Below are positions 19,940-29,620 of a stretch of 39,920 bases of DNA, one piece after another. The position numbers were made by a program, and so were the translations under genes. Every line of letters begins with the position of its first letter. Position 1 is the first letter of the stretch. The stretch spans positions 1 through 39,920 of the forward strand of contig CAIUQQ010000370.1 in assembly GCA_903901345.1 (NCBI GenBank), given 5' to 3'. The DNA is from an uncultured Bacteroidota bacterium. GTDB lineage: Bacteria; Bacteroidota; Bacteroidia; UKL13-3. The notes beneath the pieces were generated by a model. The model saw only the letters and a list, made by a program, of their open reading frames with translations. It did not search any database and was not told the origin of the DNA.

Positions 19940-20965
19940 ATGATATCGTTTTTAGCAGGGCTAAGGTTTATTGTAAATACTTCATTGCTGAAAAATTATA
20001 GTAAAGGGAAGGAATGTGAATTATTACTTTCAAGTGGTAAAACTCCTTTACTTTTATATACACCTTCTGGGAAAGAAAAAGGAATTATCATTTCACTTAC
20101 TGGTTTTTCTATGAGCGGATATCAAGATAAACGCATTGCAGTGGTGAACAATGCTTTTGTAAAAATGGGCTACCGTGTTATAACTCCCAAAATTAATACC
20201 ATTGATGCCTTATTGATTCATCCTTCGGGTATTGATGAAATTAAGGACGTTATTAATCGAATTTCAGCAGATCAGTTTTTGAACCCACACAAATTTTGTC
20301 CAGCTGTTTTTGCACCTTCTTTCACTGCTGGTATTGCCGCTTTGGCAATTGCTGAGATGCCTGTAAACAGTGTATCTTCCTTGTGCTTGATAGGAAGTTT
20401 TTGTGATTTTGAAACAACCATACAATTTGCTTTGACCAATGATAAAAATGTAGATGATTATGGAATGCACATTCTCATGAAAAATTTTTTGAAATATGAC
20501 GTTAATAATAATCCTAGATTAGAAGAGTTGGTTCAAACCGCGCTAGAAGATAATGGCTTAAAAAGAAAAGTTCCATTATTGCCAAGCCTACTTGCACAAA
20601 CAGATTTACCTACTGTTGATTTGTATAAAAAGCTTAGATTCAATACAGAATTCAGAAGAGATTTAATTATGCGAGCTTGGACTAAAATTCCCGATTTTGC
20701 TTTTTGGAAAAACCGACTTGATTTGTCGAAACAAGCTCATAAAATTACTTGTCCGCTTACTATCATTCACGGGAAAGAGGACAATGTAATTCCTTCCTAT
20801 GAGTCTATATTGCTTTATTCTTTGCTTAAAGATAATAATAAAAGAATCCATTTAGAAGTATCTAATTTGTTAGACCATGGAGACATGAAAGTAGGATTTA
20901 ATATTTTTAGTGAAATTGTCAACTTGGCCAAGGCCTTCAACTATTTTATTGTCAATGTCAAGTAA
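19940..20965 (+). CDS. Alpha/beta-hydrolase fold protein
   Basis: KGIIISLTGFSMSGYQDKRIAVVN...CPLTIIHGKEDNVIPSYES...LLDHGDM. Confidence 0.7.
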   Translation: MISFLAGLRFIVNTSLLKNYSKGKECELLLSSGKTPLLLYTPSGKEKGIIISLTGFSMSGYQDKRIAVVNNAFVKMGYRVITPKINTIDALLIHPSGIDEIKDVINRISADQFLNPHKFCPAVFAPSFTAGIAALAIAEMPVNSVSSLCLIGSFCDFETTIQFALTNDKNVDDYGMHILMKNFLKYDVNNNPRLEELVQTALEDNGLKRKVPLLPSLLAQTDLPTVDLYKKLRFNTEFRRDLIMRAWTKIPDFAFWKNRLDLSKQAHKITCPLTIIHGKEDNVIPSYESILLYSLLKDNNKRIHLEVSNLLDHGDMKVGFNIFSEIVNLAKAFNYFIVNVK

Positions 20966-21045
20966 AATTAGCTGTTCAATAGATTGTTAAACTTATCGAA
21001 ACAATGCCACAGATTTTACTGATAAACGCTGATATTTAACTCTTT

Positions 21046-21612
21046 TTATTTTCTACTTGTTCTAACTTTAAAATGAAAAGTGCCTGTAATTGGCTTAATA
21101 TTAGTATCGTTTCCAACTTCTTTGGCTAGCATTATATATTTGCACTTTACATTAAACAAGCAATATGTGGGTTCAAAACCTACATAATTAATTTCAGTAA
21201 CTTGGTTATAACTATAACTAGAAAGGCTATCAATGCTTACTAATCGCAAACTGCTGCCGCTATTTAATGGTAATTTTTGAGAAAACTGAAATGGTGCATT
21301 ATTTTCAAAGTAGTTTTTAATGGCATACTTTTTCAAATTGGTTGTTTTGGACATTTGTGAACTATCGGCAGGCAATGAAAAACAAAAAGTTTCAGATGTA
21401 GATGCAGAAGTTCCTGAAACATAATTTGTGCTGTCATTTAAAATATCAGGAAATAAATTTAATTTTTCGCAATTAATTGTTCTATTCCAATCAGGAGTTG
21501 CAAAACTTAAATGCAACTCATTACTAATTCCATTTGAGTCAATTGAATTATCAGTTGATTTTGAACAAGAAATTATTGTTAAAAGCAATAAAATTGAAAG
21601 TGTTTTTCTCAT
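21046..21612 (-). CDS. Hypothetical lipoprotein
   Basis: MRKTLSILLLLTIISCSKS lipobox. Confidence 0.7.
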   Translation of the reverse strand: MRKTLSILLLLTIISCSKSTDNSIDSNGISNELHLSFATPDWNRTINCEKLNLFPDILNDSTNYVSGTSASTSETFCFSLPADSSQMSKTTNLKKYAIKNYFENNAPFQFSQKLPLNSGSSLRLVSIDSLSSYSYNQVTEINYVGFEPTYCLFNVKCKYIMLAKEVGNDTNIKPITGTFHFKVRTSRK

Positions 21613-21627
21613 AGTAATCTTTTGTTG

Positions 21628-22518
21628 TTATTTTGTAATCGTTATCACTAAATTTGATTCATAATGATTTCCATTCCAGTTATAAAGCATAACCCACCAA
21701 GTTCCGGGTTGTGGATTATTAAATTGGCAGAAATCTTGTTGTCTATTTACATTTTTACTAGCACAATCAGCAGTATAACTAGTAGTGTTATCATTAGTAA
21801 TTGGTTTACTTCCTTTTCTTACAAAAAGATCTGCATTGTTGTATTCATTTGGGGGAGTTTCCTTAGTTCTAACATCCATAAATTTTACATTTGCGGGAAC
21901 TACAAATTCAACATATTTTCTCTCCTGAATTTGACCTGTAATACCTGTATTTACTAGTTCTGTTGTACCTGCATTATTACATTGATTTTGACAATCGGAA
22001 AGTGTTGGGTATTGAGCATTTGAATTTACTGATACGCAATTACCACTTACACAATTATATCCTGCATTGCCACCTACATTTGTTTGATAAGTTGATTTGT
22101 TTGAGGTTGATATGATAGATTTATCAACAAAATGAAAATATTGAGTTCCCTCAAGTGATTCAAGAACGGGTTTCAAATCCACGTCAATATATTTATTTTC
22201 GCCATTTTTCCCAGAGGTACCATTATTAGGATTTATAGCATCAAAATCGCGCCCACAGCTGTAACTTGAAATGTTTGAACCAATATAATCTACTACATAG
22301 TTAAAGCTACTAATTGACTTAATTTCAATATAATCACCATTTATTATTGGATTTTTATTGTCACCATCAGGATTAATACGTATTTTGTCTTCTACATATT
22401 TAAATGTATTGTCGTTTATAAACCTTAAAAAAAGTCTTCCTTTTTCACCAATTTTAGTACAACTATTGAATAAGAAAAAACAAAGAAATGTTAATAAGAG
22501 TATTTTAGTTTTTTTCAT
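21628..22518 (-). CDS. Lipoprotein with pre-peptidase C-terminal-like beta domain
   Basis: MKKTKILLLTFLCFFLFNSCTK lipobox; GYNCVSGNCVSVNSNAQYPTLSDCQNQC motif; C-terminal FNNPQPGTWWVMLYNWNGNHYESNLVI resembles PPC domains. Confidence 0.75.
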   Translation of the reverse strand: MKKTKILLLTFLCFFLFNSCTKIGEKGRLFLRFINDNTFKYVEDKIRINPDGDNKNPIINGDYIEIKSISSFNYVVDYIGSNISSYSCGRDFDAINPNNGTSGKNGENKYIDVDLKPVLESLEGTQYFHFVDKSIISTSNKSTYQTNVGGNAGYNCVSGNCVSVNSNAQYPTLSDCQNQCNNAGTTELVNTGITGQIQERKYVEFVVPANVKFMDVRTKETPPNEYNNADLFVRKGSKPITNDNTTSYTADCASKNVNRQQDFCQFNNPQPGTWWVMLYNWNGNHYESNLVITITK

Positions 22519-22540
22519 AGTTTATTTATTTTCAATAAAG

Positions 22541-23716
22541 TTATAAAACCCTGGTGTGTGTAGCTGAACCTGAACCACCAAATGGGCTTGTAGCAGTAAT
22601 TGTTATAGAGCTTCCACTGGTATTCATTGTAATAGTCCCATCAGTTGACCAAGCAACACTTTCGGGTTTTCCATTAACAATGTGTAAGAATAAGACTTCA
22701 CAGTTCCATGTAGTTGCATTTACCTGTGAGATATTTCTAACCTTTGTACTACCAACACTCACAGTACCATTGTTTACATAAAGTTGCCAATTGCTACTAA
22801 AAGAATAAAATGTAGCTTTTGTTCCTGAAAACAATATTCCAGTGCCATCAGGAGCAAGCCATTTCCCACTTAATGAATGGTTGCATTCAGGACCGTCATT
22901 TGAAATACATATTGGCAATTGACCACCACCATCAGGAGAAGTGAAGGAGCCGGTAGTTGTTTGTCCGTTTTCCCACATTACTTTATAGTTATAAGGGGTG
23001 TTTTTAATTAAATAAAAAGCAGCAGTATTACAATCTGTAAAAGAAACAGTTTGTCCATTTAGCCCTTTTAGTTTTACATCATGACAAAAAACTCTTGATT
23101 GTTGGTTATCATGATTAAAACGCATGGTGTTGTATAGAGCATAAGTGGGACTGCACAAACCACCTGTTTCATAATGATTATTTAAACCATTCAATGTAAT
23201 TCCATTTATTGTAATTGATGCTTTGCAGCTTTCGTTATGGGTAAAAAATATCGCTGTCTTGTTAAGTATTTCCCATCCGCCTGTACTTAGAACCTTAGGT
23301 GTTGTGCCACCAAGTGTTATTGGGGAACCATCAGGACCATCTCCGCTTAGATACAAGATTCTGCTAGAGATTTCGATAGTACCCGTAATTTTGGTTACGT
23401 CTTGAAATAAACCAGTTGACTGTGTAATCAAGATATTATAATTAGTAGTAGTCTTCGAAGCAGTACCTTTCATTCTGCCCGACAAAAGATCCAATGTAAT
23501 TAAACCTTCGGAATCTATGGTTACATATCCTTCAATAGGGGAACTTGAACCACTAGAAGTAAGAGTGCCTCTAAAGATTCCGGAATATTCAAAAGAATCG
23601 AACCCCTTTGGATTAGTAGTTACAGGTTCTTGTGTTGAGCTAGTTTTATTACACGCAATCACAAATAAAAGACTTGAAATTGTAGTTAAAATTAATTTTT
23701 GTAGTTTGTTTTTCAT
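22541..23716 (-). CDS. Hypothetical lipoprotein
   Basis: MKNKLQKLILTTISSLLFVIACNKTSS lipobox; beta-rich sequence. Confidence 0.75.
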   Translation of the reverse strand: MKNKLQKLILTTISSLLFVIACNKTSSTQEPVTTNPKGFDSFEYSGIFRGTLTSSGSSSPIEGYVTIDSEGLITLDLLSGRMKGTASKTTTNYNILITQSTGLFQDVTKITGTIEISSRILYLSGDGPDGSPITLGGTTPKVLSTGGWEILNKTAIFFTHNESCKASITINGITLNGLNNHYETGGLCSPTYALYNTMRFNHDNQQSRVFCHDVKLKGLNGQTVSFTDCNTAAFYLIKNTPYNYKVMWENGQTTTGSFTSPDGGGQLPICISNDGPECNHSLSGKWLAPDGTGILFSGTKATFYSFSSNWQLYVNNGTVSVGSTKVRNISQVNATTWNCEVLFLHIVNGKPESVAWSTDGTITMNTSGSSITITATSPFGGSGSATHTRVL

Positions 23717-23804
23717 TTTAGTGTTAATTAACTTTTATTTTCTATTTTACCCATCAGACTCTTAATTGTGCAATAGGCCAACTAAACATCTTACTGTTTT
23801 TAAT

Positions 23805-26800
23805 TTATTTACTGATTACTAATTTACTTTTACTTATTCCACCAAACTTATTTTGCGCATTTATAAAATAAATGCCATTGCTTAAAGCAGATAAATTAAC
23901 TTCCAAATTGGTTTGATGGTTATTGGTTTGTTGGTTATAAACTAACTTTCCCGTTACATCAAAAACTTCAATATTTGCAATAGTTTGGCTTGATGAAATG
24001 GTGACTATTCCAGAAGTTGGGTTGGGGTAAATGGTAATATGATTTGATGTTGTATTTAATTCATTAATTCCCACCGTTGCATCTTGAATAATGGTTACTG
24101 TTTTTATGTTAGAACCAGCAGTAAATGTGGCTGTGGCTGTTCTTTGAATACTAGTTGGATTTTCAGTTACATTAACATTTAGCATGTCATTTCCATTGCC
24201 AGAAGTTTTGTTAAAAGTTACCCATGGTTGGCTGGCATTTACTAACCAAGTTCTATTGCAGTTTATAGTTACTTGTTTGCTACTAGCTACCGAAGAATAA
24301 CTTAAATTCTGAGGTGTTATGTTCAAGCTATCATTTAATCCATTTCCTGAAAAGTTAAAAGGCAACGACCATTGAACTAAAGACAAAGCATCACCATTGA
24401 ACAATTTGAACCCTCCAGCCATTACCATATATAACTTAAAATCACCACTTTTCGCATTGTTTTTATAATCAAAAACAAAATCATATTCAGGAGTGGTGTT
24501 AGTTGAAAGTGAATTAATTGTTTGTGGCTTTGCAAATGAGTAATTCCACCAAGTGGCGTCAAAAACTCTTGTATTTACACCTTGTGTATCGTTCCAAATT
24601 TTTATAAAACTGTGGTTGTCTAAATTCTCAAATCTTCCTCTTACATATTCAGCATTTAATGCCGTTATATTATCTAACCAAGGGTAAAATTCAATGGTTT
24701 CATTAGGGTCACAAATATCGTTGTCATTGCCTTTACTATCGGGGTTGTTATCGTCATCAATAGTAGCAGAAGTGGTGGTTGAATATACTAATGGGGTAAC
24801 AGGAATTGAAATACATGTAGTAGCATAATCCTGACCGTTTTCTTGCACCACAAAATCAATATAAACACTCTGCCCAGGAGGAGTTTTGGGGTCTATATCT
24901 ATTTCAAATTCATCGGCCGACCAAGCTTTGTTACTCCAACCAATATTATTTAATGCTGATGAACTGTCTGTAATTTTTATATAAGGACTGTTACTTCTTA
25001 CTTTACAAATTCCACTTACTATTGATTGTCCGTTTGCTTTTTGATTGGTACATTCTACTTTAAATCTTGCCTTTTTTCCTGCATCTACAAAGTTTCGAGG
25101 ATTAGATGGATTTGCATTGATGGTAGTTGGTAAATTATAACTATAAAAAGATGCAAAAGCTGGTGATAATTTTGCTTGATCAATGGCAGCTAAGTTGGTT
25201 AAATAAATATTGGAGTTAGGATTGGAAAAAGTTTTGCTATTAATATTATTTTGGGTTTTGCATCCTTTAATGTCTGTTACAGTTACAGAGTTGCCTTGAC
25301 ATAAAAATGAAGCAGTATTGCTTGTTTGACCATTTGACCATAGATAAGAATATGGAGCTGTTCCATTTGTTACAATTACACTTGCTGTTCCACTGCAAGG
25401 TCCACTACATTTTGTGATATCAGAAGCAGTAATAGTTAATGTAGGAATTGGGTTTACAATAATAGTTTTGGATGCCGTATTCTTACAACCTGTTGTAGTG
25501 TTTGTTCCTGTAACCGTATAAGTAGTGGTTCCTGTTGGTGGCACAAATGCAACTCCATCAGTTACTGCGCGTGACCAAGAGTAGGTATTAGCATTACCAC
25601 CTGCTGTTAAAGTTATGCTTTCACCTGAACAAACAGCTATTGCTGTAGCACTGGCTGTAACAGTTGGCAATGGAATTACTGTAATTGTTTTTGTGGCAGT
25701 GTTCTGACATCCTGTAGCTGTAACTGTTCCTGTAACTGTATAAGTGGTGGTTCCTGTTGGAGGAACAAATGCAACTCCATCAGTTACTCCGCCTGACCAA
25801 GTGTAGGTATCGGCACCGCCTCCTGTTAACGTTATGGTATTACCTGCACAAACTGTTGTTGCTGTAGTATTGGCGGAAATGGTTGGAAGAGTAGTAATTA
25901 CCGTAATAGTTGTCGTGGCTGTGTTCTGACATCCTGGTATAGTATCAGTTCCTGTAACAGTGTAAGTGGTGGTTCCTGTAGGAGGAACAAATGCAACTCC
26001 ATTCGTTACTCCGCCTGTCCAAGTATATGTAATTGCTCCTCCTCCTGATAAAGTTATGCTTACGCCTGCACAAACTGTGGTTGCGGTTGCATTGGCAGTA
26101 ATAGTTGGCAATGGATTAACCGTAATAGTTATTGTTGCCGTGTTCTGACAACCTGTGGCTGTAACTGTTCCTGTAACAGTGTAAGTGGTGGTTCCAATAG
26201 GAGGAACAAATGCAACTCCATTAGTTACTCCACCTGTCCAAACGTAAGTATTGGCTCCTCCTCCTGTAAGCGTTATGCTTGCGCCTGTGCAAACTGTTGT
26301 TGCCGTTGCGTTAGCAGTAACAGCTGGACCTACATATATTGTATTCCTTAATACCGAAACCTTGCTGTAACCACCATCAGTAACAGCAAGGTCCAACTTG
26401 CCGTCTCCATCCAAATCACCTGTTGAAACGCTCAAAGGTGTTCCTGTTGAAAAATCTACTTTCGTGGCAAATGAAATTGTTCCACTGCTGCCCGTATTTT
26501 TGAATACTGAGACAGAGTTGGAACCATTGTTCGCAACAGCAAGGTCTAGCTTGCCGTCCCCATCCAAATCGCCTGTTGAAACGCTACTAGGTTGTGTTCC
26601 AGTTGAAAAATCCACTTTTGCTGCAAAGGAAATTGTTCCACTACTGCCTGTGTTGCGGAATACCGAAACATAGTTGGAACCATAGTTCGTAACAGCAAGA
26701 TCCAGCTTGCCATCTCCATCCAAATCACCTATTGAAACGCTCCTAGGATTTGAACCCGTTGCAAAACCCACGTTTGTAGCAAAGGAAATTATTCCACGTC

Positions 26801-29183
26801 TGCCAGTGTTACGTAAAACCGAAACAGAGTTGGAACCATAGTTCGTAACAGCAAGGTCAGTCTTGCCATCTCCATCCAAATCGCCTTTTGAAATGTTGCT
26901 AAGAGCATATGATCCACCCGATGTAAAATCCACTTTCGTAGCAAAGGAAATTGTTCCGCTACTGCCTGTGTTGCGGAATACCGAAACATAGCCAGAAGTA
27001 ATCCCTACAGCGAGGTCAGTCTTGCCGTCCCCATCAAAATCATCTGTTGAAACGCTATAAGGATATGCTCCTGTTGGATAGTCCACTTTCGTGGCAAAAG
27101 AAATTGTGCCACTGCTGCCCGTGTTTCGGAATACGGAAACAGTATAGGAAGAATAATTTGCGACAGCAAAGTCAGTCTTGCCATCTCCATCAAAATCGCC
27201 TGTTGAAACGCTAATAGGTTGTGTTCCAGTTGAAAAATCCACTTTAGCGGCAAAGGAAATTGTGCCACTGCTGCCTGTGTTTCTGAATACTGAAACATTG
27301 TTGAAACTATTATTCGCAACAGCAAGGTCTAGCTTGCCGTCTCCATCAAAATCACCTGTTGAAACGCTATAAGGATTTACTCCTGTTGGATAGTCCACTT
27401 TCGTGGCAAAAGAAGATGAATTGATTGTACCGCCACAGGCAAAGGTGGTAATAAATGGTTGAGAAGAGTAAACAGTTAAGCCATTGGCAATATTAGTTAC
27501 AGAAATAGGCTGGTAACTGGCGCCAATTGGCACAGTAACAGTAAGCGAGGTGGCACTGCCAGTAGATACCGTGGCTTTGGTTGCGCCAAATAACACGATG
27601 TTGTTGGCAGGTGTAGTGTTAAAATTAGTTCCAGTTATATTTACTGTTGTTCCAACAGAACCAGAGGTTGGGGTAAAAGAAGTGATGGTTGGCGGACATA
27701 TTCCTTCAAGATTACGGAATACTGAAACAGTGTTGGAACCAGAATTTGCAACAGCAAGATCCAACTTGCCATCTCCATCCAAATCGCCTATTGAAACGCT
27801 CCTAGGATATGTTCCTGTTGTAAAATCTACTTGAGAGGCAAAGGAAATTGTTCCGCTGCTGCCTGTGTTGCGTAATACAGAAACAGCGTTATAGTAATTT
27901 GCAACGACAACAACAACAGCAAGATCCAGCTTGCCGTCTCCATCCAAATCACCTATTGAAAAGCCAAAAGGTGGATTTCCTCCAGTTGAAAAATCCACTT
28001 TTGCTGCAAAGGAAATTGTTCCGCTACTGCCCGTGTTGCGTAATACGGAGACATTATTGGAATTAACATTCGCAACAGCAATGTCCAGCTTGCCATCTCC
28101 ATCCAAATCGCCTGTTGAAACGCTATTAGGTGATGTTCCTGTTGTAAAATCAACTTTAGCGGCAAAGGAAATTGTTCCACTACTGCCTGTGTTGCGGAAT
28201 ACTGAAACAGAGTTGGAATTAAAATTCACTACAGCAAGGTCCAACTTGCCATCTCCATCCAAATCGCCTGTTGAAACGCTATAAGTTTGTGTTCCTGTTG
28301 TAAAATCTACTTTCGTAGCAAAGGAAATTGTCCCACTACTGCCCGTGTTGCGGAATACCGAAACATAGCTAGAGGTCTCATTCACTACAGCAAGGTCCAA
28401 CTTGCCATCTCCATCCAAATCGCCTACTGAAATGCTTTGAGGATATGTTCCGGTTGTAAAATCCACTTTAGCGGCAAAGGAAATTGTTCCGATACTGCCT
28501 GTGTTACGAAAAACGGAAACAGTGTTGGAAGCATTGTTCGCAACAGCAAGGTCTAGTTTTCCATCTCCATCAAAATCGCCTGTTGAAACGCTATTAGGTT
28601 GTGTTCCTGCACCTGCAGTAAAGTCAACTTTCGCAGCAAAAGAAATTATTCCACCGCTGCCTGTGTTACGGAATACCGAAATAGTGTTGGAACCATAGTT
28701 CGCAACAACAAGGTCAGTCTTGCCATCTCCATCAAAATCGCCTTTTGAAACGCTATAAGGATTTGATCCTGTTGTAAAATCCACTTTGGGGGCAAAGGAA
28801 GAAGAAGTGATTGAACCACAAGGAAAGGTGGTTATGAATGGTTTTGAGGAGTAAGCTGTTAAGCCATTGGTAATATTAGTTACAGAAATAGGTTGGTAAC
28901 TTGCTCCAGTGGGAACTGTAACGGTCAAAGAAGTGGAACTTCCAGCAGTAACTGTTGCTCTAGTTGCGCCAAAGAAAACAATGTTATTGGCAAGTGTAGT
29001 GTTAAAATTAGTTCCAGTTATAATTACCGTTGTTCCAATAGCACCAGATGTAGGCGCAAAAGAAGTAATTGTTGGTACCTGTGCAAAACTGGAATAGCCA
29101 AGGAAAAGAAGGAAGAATGTAGAAGCAATATAACGAAAGTTCAATGCTTTTTTGTTTGCAATTATTGTTGTGTATGTTTTCAT
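23805..29183 (-). CDS. Large secreted T9SS cargo: two IPT/TIG + 7x FG-GAP/VCBS modules, four Ig-like repeats, SprB-like repeat, T9SS type A sorting domain
   Basis: Signal peptide; TITSFAPTSGAIGTTVIITGTNF (IPT); repeated KVDFxTGxxPxSVSTGDLDGDGKLDLAVANxxSNxVSVFRNTGSSGTIS; repeated TVCAGxSITLTGGGANTYxWTGGVTNGVAFVPPTGTTTYTVTGT; SGTASVIVTNGTAPYSYLWSNGQT; C-terminal ITIYPNPTSGIVTISSSQTIANIEVFDVTGKLV. Confidence 0.93.
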   Translation of the reverse strand: MKTYTTIIANKKALNFRYIASTFFLLFLGYSSFAQVPTITSFAPTSGAIGTTVIITGTNFNTTLANNIVFFGATRATVTAGSSTSLTVTVPTGASYQPISVTNITNGLTAYSSKPFITTFPCGSITSSSFAPKVDFTTGSNPYSVSKGDFDGDGKTDLVVANYGSNTISVFRNTGSGGIISFAAKVDFTAGAGTQPNSVSTGDFDGDGKLDLAVANNASNTVSVFRNTGSIGTISFAAKVDFTTGTYPQSISVGDLDGDGKLDLAVVNETSSYVSVFRNTGSSGTISFATKVDFTTGTQTYSVSTGDLDGDGKLDLAVVNFNSNSVSVFRNTGSSGTISFAAKVDFTTGTSPNSVSTGDLDGDGKLDIAVANVNSNNVSVLRNTGSSGTISFAAKVDFSTGGNPPFGFSIGDLDGDGKLDLAVVVVVANYYNAVSVLRNTGSSGTISFASQVDFTTGTYPRSVSIGDLDGDGKLDLAVANSGSNTVSVFRNLEGICPPTITSFTPTSGSVGTTVNITGTNFNTTPANNIVLFGATKATVSTGSATSLTVTVPIGASYQPISVTNIANGLTVYSSQPFITTFACGGTINSSSFATKVDYPTGVNPYSVSTGDFDGDGKLDLAVANNSFNNVSVFRNTGSSGTISFAAKVDFSTGTQPISVSTGDFDGDGKTDFAVANYSSYTVSVFRNTGSSGTISFATKVDYPTGAYPYSVSTDDFDGDGKTDLAVGITSGYVSVFRNTGSSGTISFATKVDFTSGGSYALSNISKGDLDGDGKTDLAVTNYGSNSVSVLRNTGRRGIISFATNVGFATGSNPRSVSIGDLDGDGKLDLAVTNYGSNYVSVFRNTGSSGTISFAAKVDFSTGTQPSSVSTGDLDGDGKLDLAVANNGSNSVSVFKNTGSSGTISFATKVDFSTGTPLSVSTGDLDGDGKLDLAVTDGGYSKVSVLRNTIYVGPAVTANATATTVCTGASITLTGGGANTYVWTGGVTNGVAFVPPIGTTTYTVTGTVTATGCQNTATITITVNPLPTITANATATTVCAGVSITLSGGGAITYTWTGGVTNGVAFVPPTGTTTYTVTGTDTIPGCQNTATTTITVITTLPTISANTTATTVCAGNTITLTGGGADTYTWSGGVTDGVAFVPPTGTTTYTVTGTVTATGCQNTATKTITVIPLPTVTASATAIAVCSGESITLTAGGNANTYSWSRAVTDGVAFVPPTGTTTYTVTGTNTTTGCKNTASKTIIVNPIPTLTITASDITKCSGPCSGTASVIVTNGTAPYSYLWSNGQTSNTASFLCQGNSVTVTDIKGCKTQNNINSKTFSNPNSNIYLTNLAAIDQAKLSPAFASFYSYNLPTTINANPSNPRNFVDAGKKARFKVECTNQKANGQSIVSGICKVRSNSPYIKITDSSSALNNIGWSNKAWSADEFEIDIDPKTPPGQSVYIDFVVQENGQDYATTCISIPVTPLVYSTTTSATIDDDNNPDSKGNDNDICDPNETIEFYPWLDNITALNAEYVRGRFENLDNHSFIKIWNDTQGVNTRVFDATWWNYSFAKPQTINSLSTNTTPEYDFVFDYKNNAKSGDFKLYMVMAGGFKLFNGDALSLVQWSLPFNFSGNGLNDSLNITPQNLSYSSVASSKQVTINCNRTWLVNASQPWVTFNKTSGNGNDMLNVNVTENPTSIQRTATATFTAGSNIKTVTIIQDATVGINELNTTSNHITIYPNPTSGIVTISSSQTIANIEVFDVTGKLVYNQQTNNHQTNLEVNLSALSNGIYFINAQNKFGGISKSKLVISK
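25440..26335 (-). repeat. Four tandem Ig-like coding repeats (about 72 aa each)
   Basis: Recurring TxxCxGxxITLTGGGAxTYxWTGGVTNGVAFVPPTGTTTYTVTGTxTxxGCQNTATxTITV in the 1792-aa ORF. Confidence 0.85.
26335..27422 (-). repeat. FG-GAP/VCBS coding repeat array, second module (7 units)
   Basis: Seven units of about 51-56 aa with DxDGDGKxDxAV, counted in the ORF translation. Confidence 0.9.
27700..28803 (-). repeat. FG-GAP/VCBS coding repeat array, first module (7 units)
   Basis: Seven units counted in the ORF translation, same consensus as the second module. Confidence 0.9.
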
Positions 29184-29253
29184 ATTTGTCTACTTTGTTT
29201 TTAGCATGATTAAAGTTACTTCGACAAGCTCACCAACCATTAATCCTACTGAT

Positions 29254-29525
29254 TTTTATTTACTGATTACTAATTTACTTTTACTTACTACTCCATTTTC
29301 AGTTTGTACATTTATAAAATAAATGCCATTGCTTAAAGCAGATAAATTAATTTCCAAATTGGCTTGATGGCTATTGTTTTGTTGGGTATAAACTGACTTT
29401 ACTGTTACATCAAAAACTTCAATATTTGCAATAGTTTGGCTTGATGAAATGGTGACTATTGAATAAGAAAAAACAAAGAAATGTTAATAAGAGTATTTTA
29501 GTTTATTTCATAGTTTATTTATTTA
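29254..29525 (-). pseudogene. Chimeric remnant: lipoprotein 5' end fused out of frame to a T9SS sorting-domain 3' end
   Basis: 29254-29460 closely matches 23803-24009 (3' end of the 1792-aa gene); 29455-29525 closely matches 22462-22532 (5' end of the 296-aa lipoprotein gene). Junction at shared ACTATT; start region reads ATG AAA TAA. Confidence 0.85.
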
Positions 29526-29536
29526 TCAAAAATACA

Positions 29537-29592
29537 AGTATTTATTTTTCATAAAATACCTAGAAATAGGTATTTTATGAAAAATAAATACT
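29537..29592. repeat. Perfect 26-bp inverted repeat with GAAA loop
   Basis: AGTATTTATTTTTCATAAAATACCTA-GAAA-TAGGTATTTTATGAAAAATAAATACT. Confidence 0.95.
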
Positions 29593-29620
29593 CTTTTCAC
29601 TAAGAAACAAAATATATTGA

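Noticed and set aside
26335-28803. Regularly spaced ~160-nt repeats considered as a CRISPR-like or non-coding tandem array
   Set aside because: The period matches the coding blade (about 51-56 aa), repeats are degenerate and in frame, and no short constant repeats with unique spacers exist.
26398-29204. Many plus-strand and alternate minus-frame ORFs (e.g. 26398-26673, 27931-28284, 27005-27325, 28893-29204) with repetitive proteins such as PSPSKSPVETL
   Set aside because: They are shadow frames of the FG-GAP/VCBS repeat array; the minus-strand 1792-aa frame carries the signal peptide, recognisable domains and T9SS tail.
29254-29592. The scar and 26-bp inverted repeat as an insertion sequence or MITE
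   Set aside because: No transposase, no terminal inverted repeats bounding the scar and no target-site duplication were seen; the scar is explained by local gene fragments.
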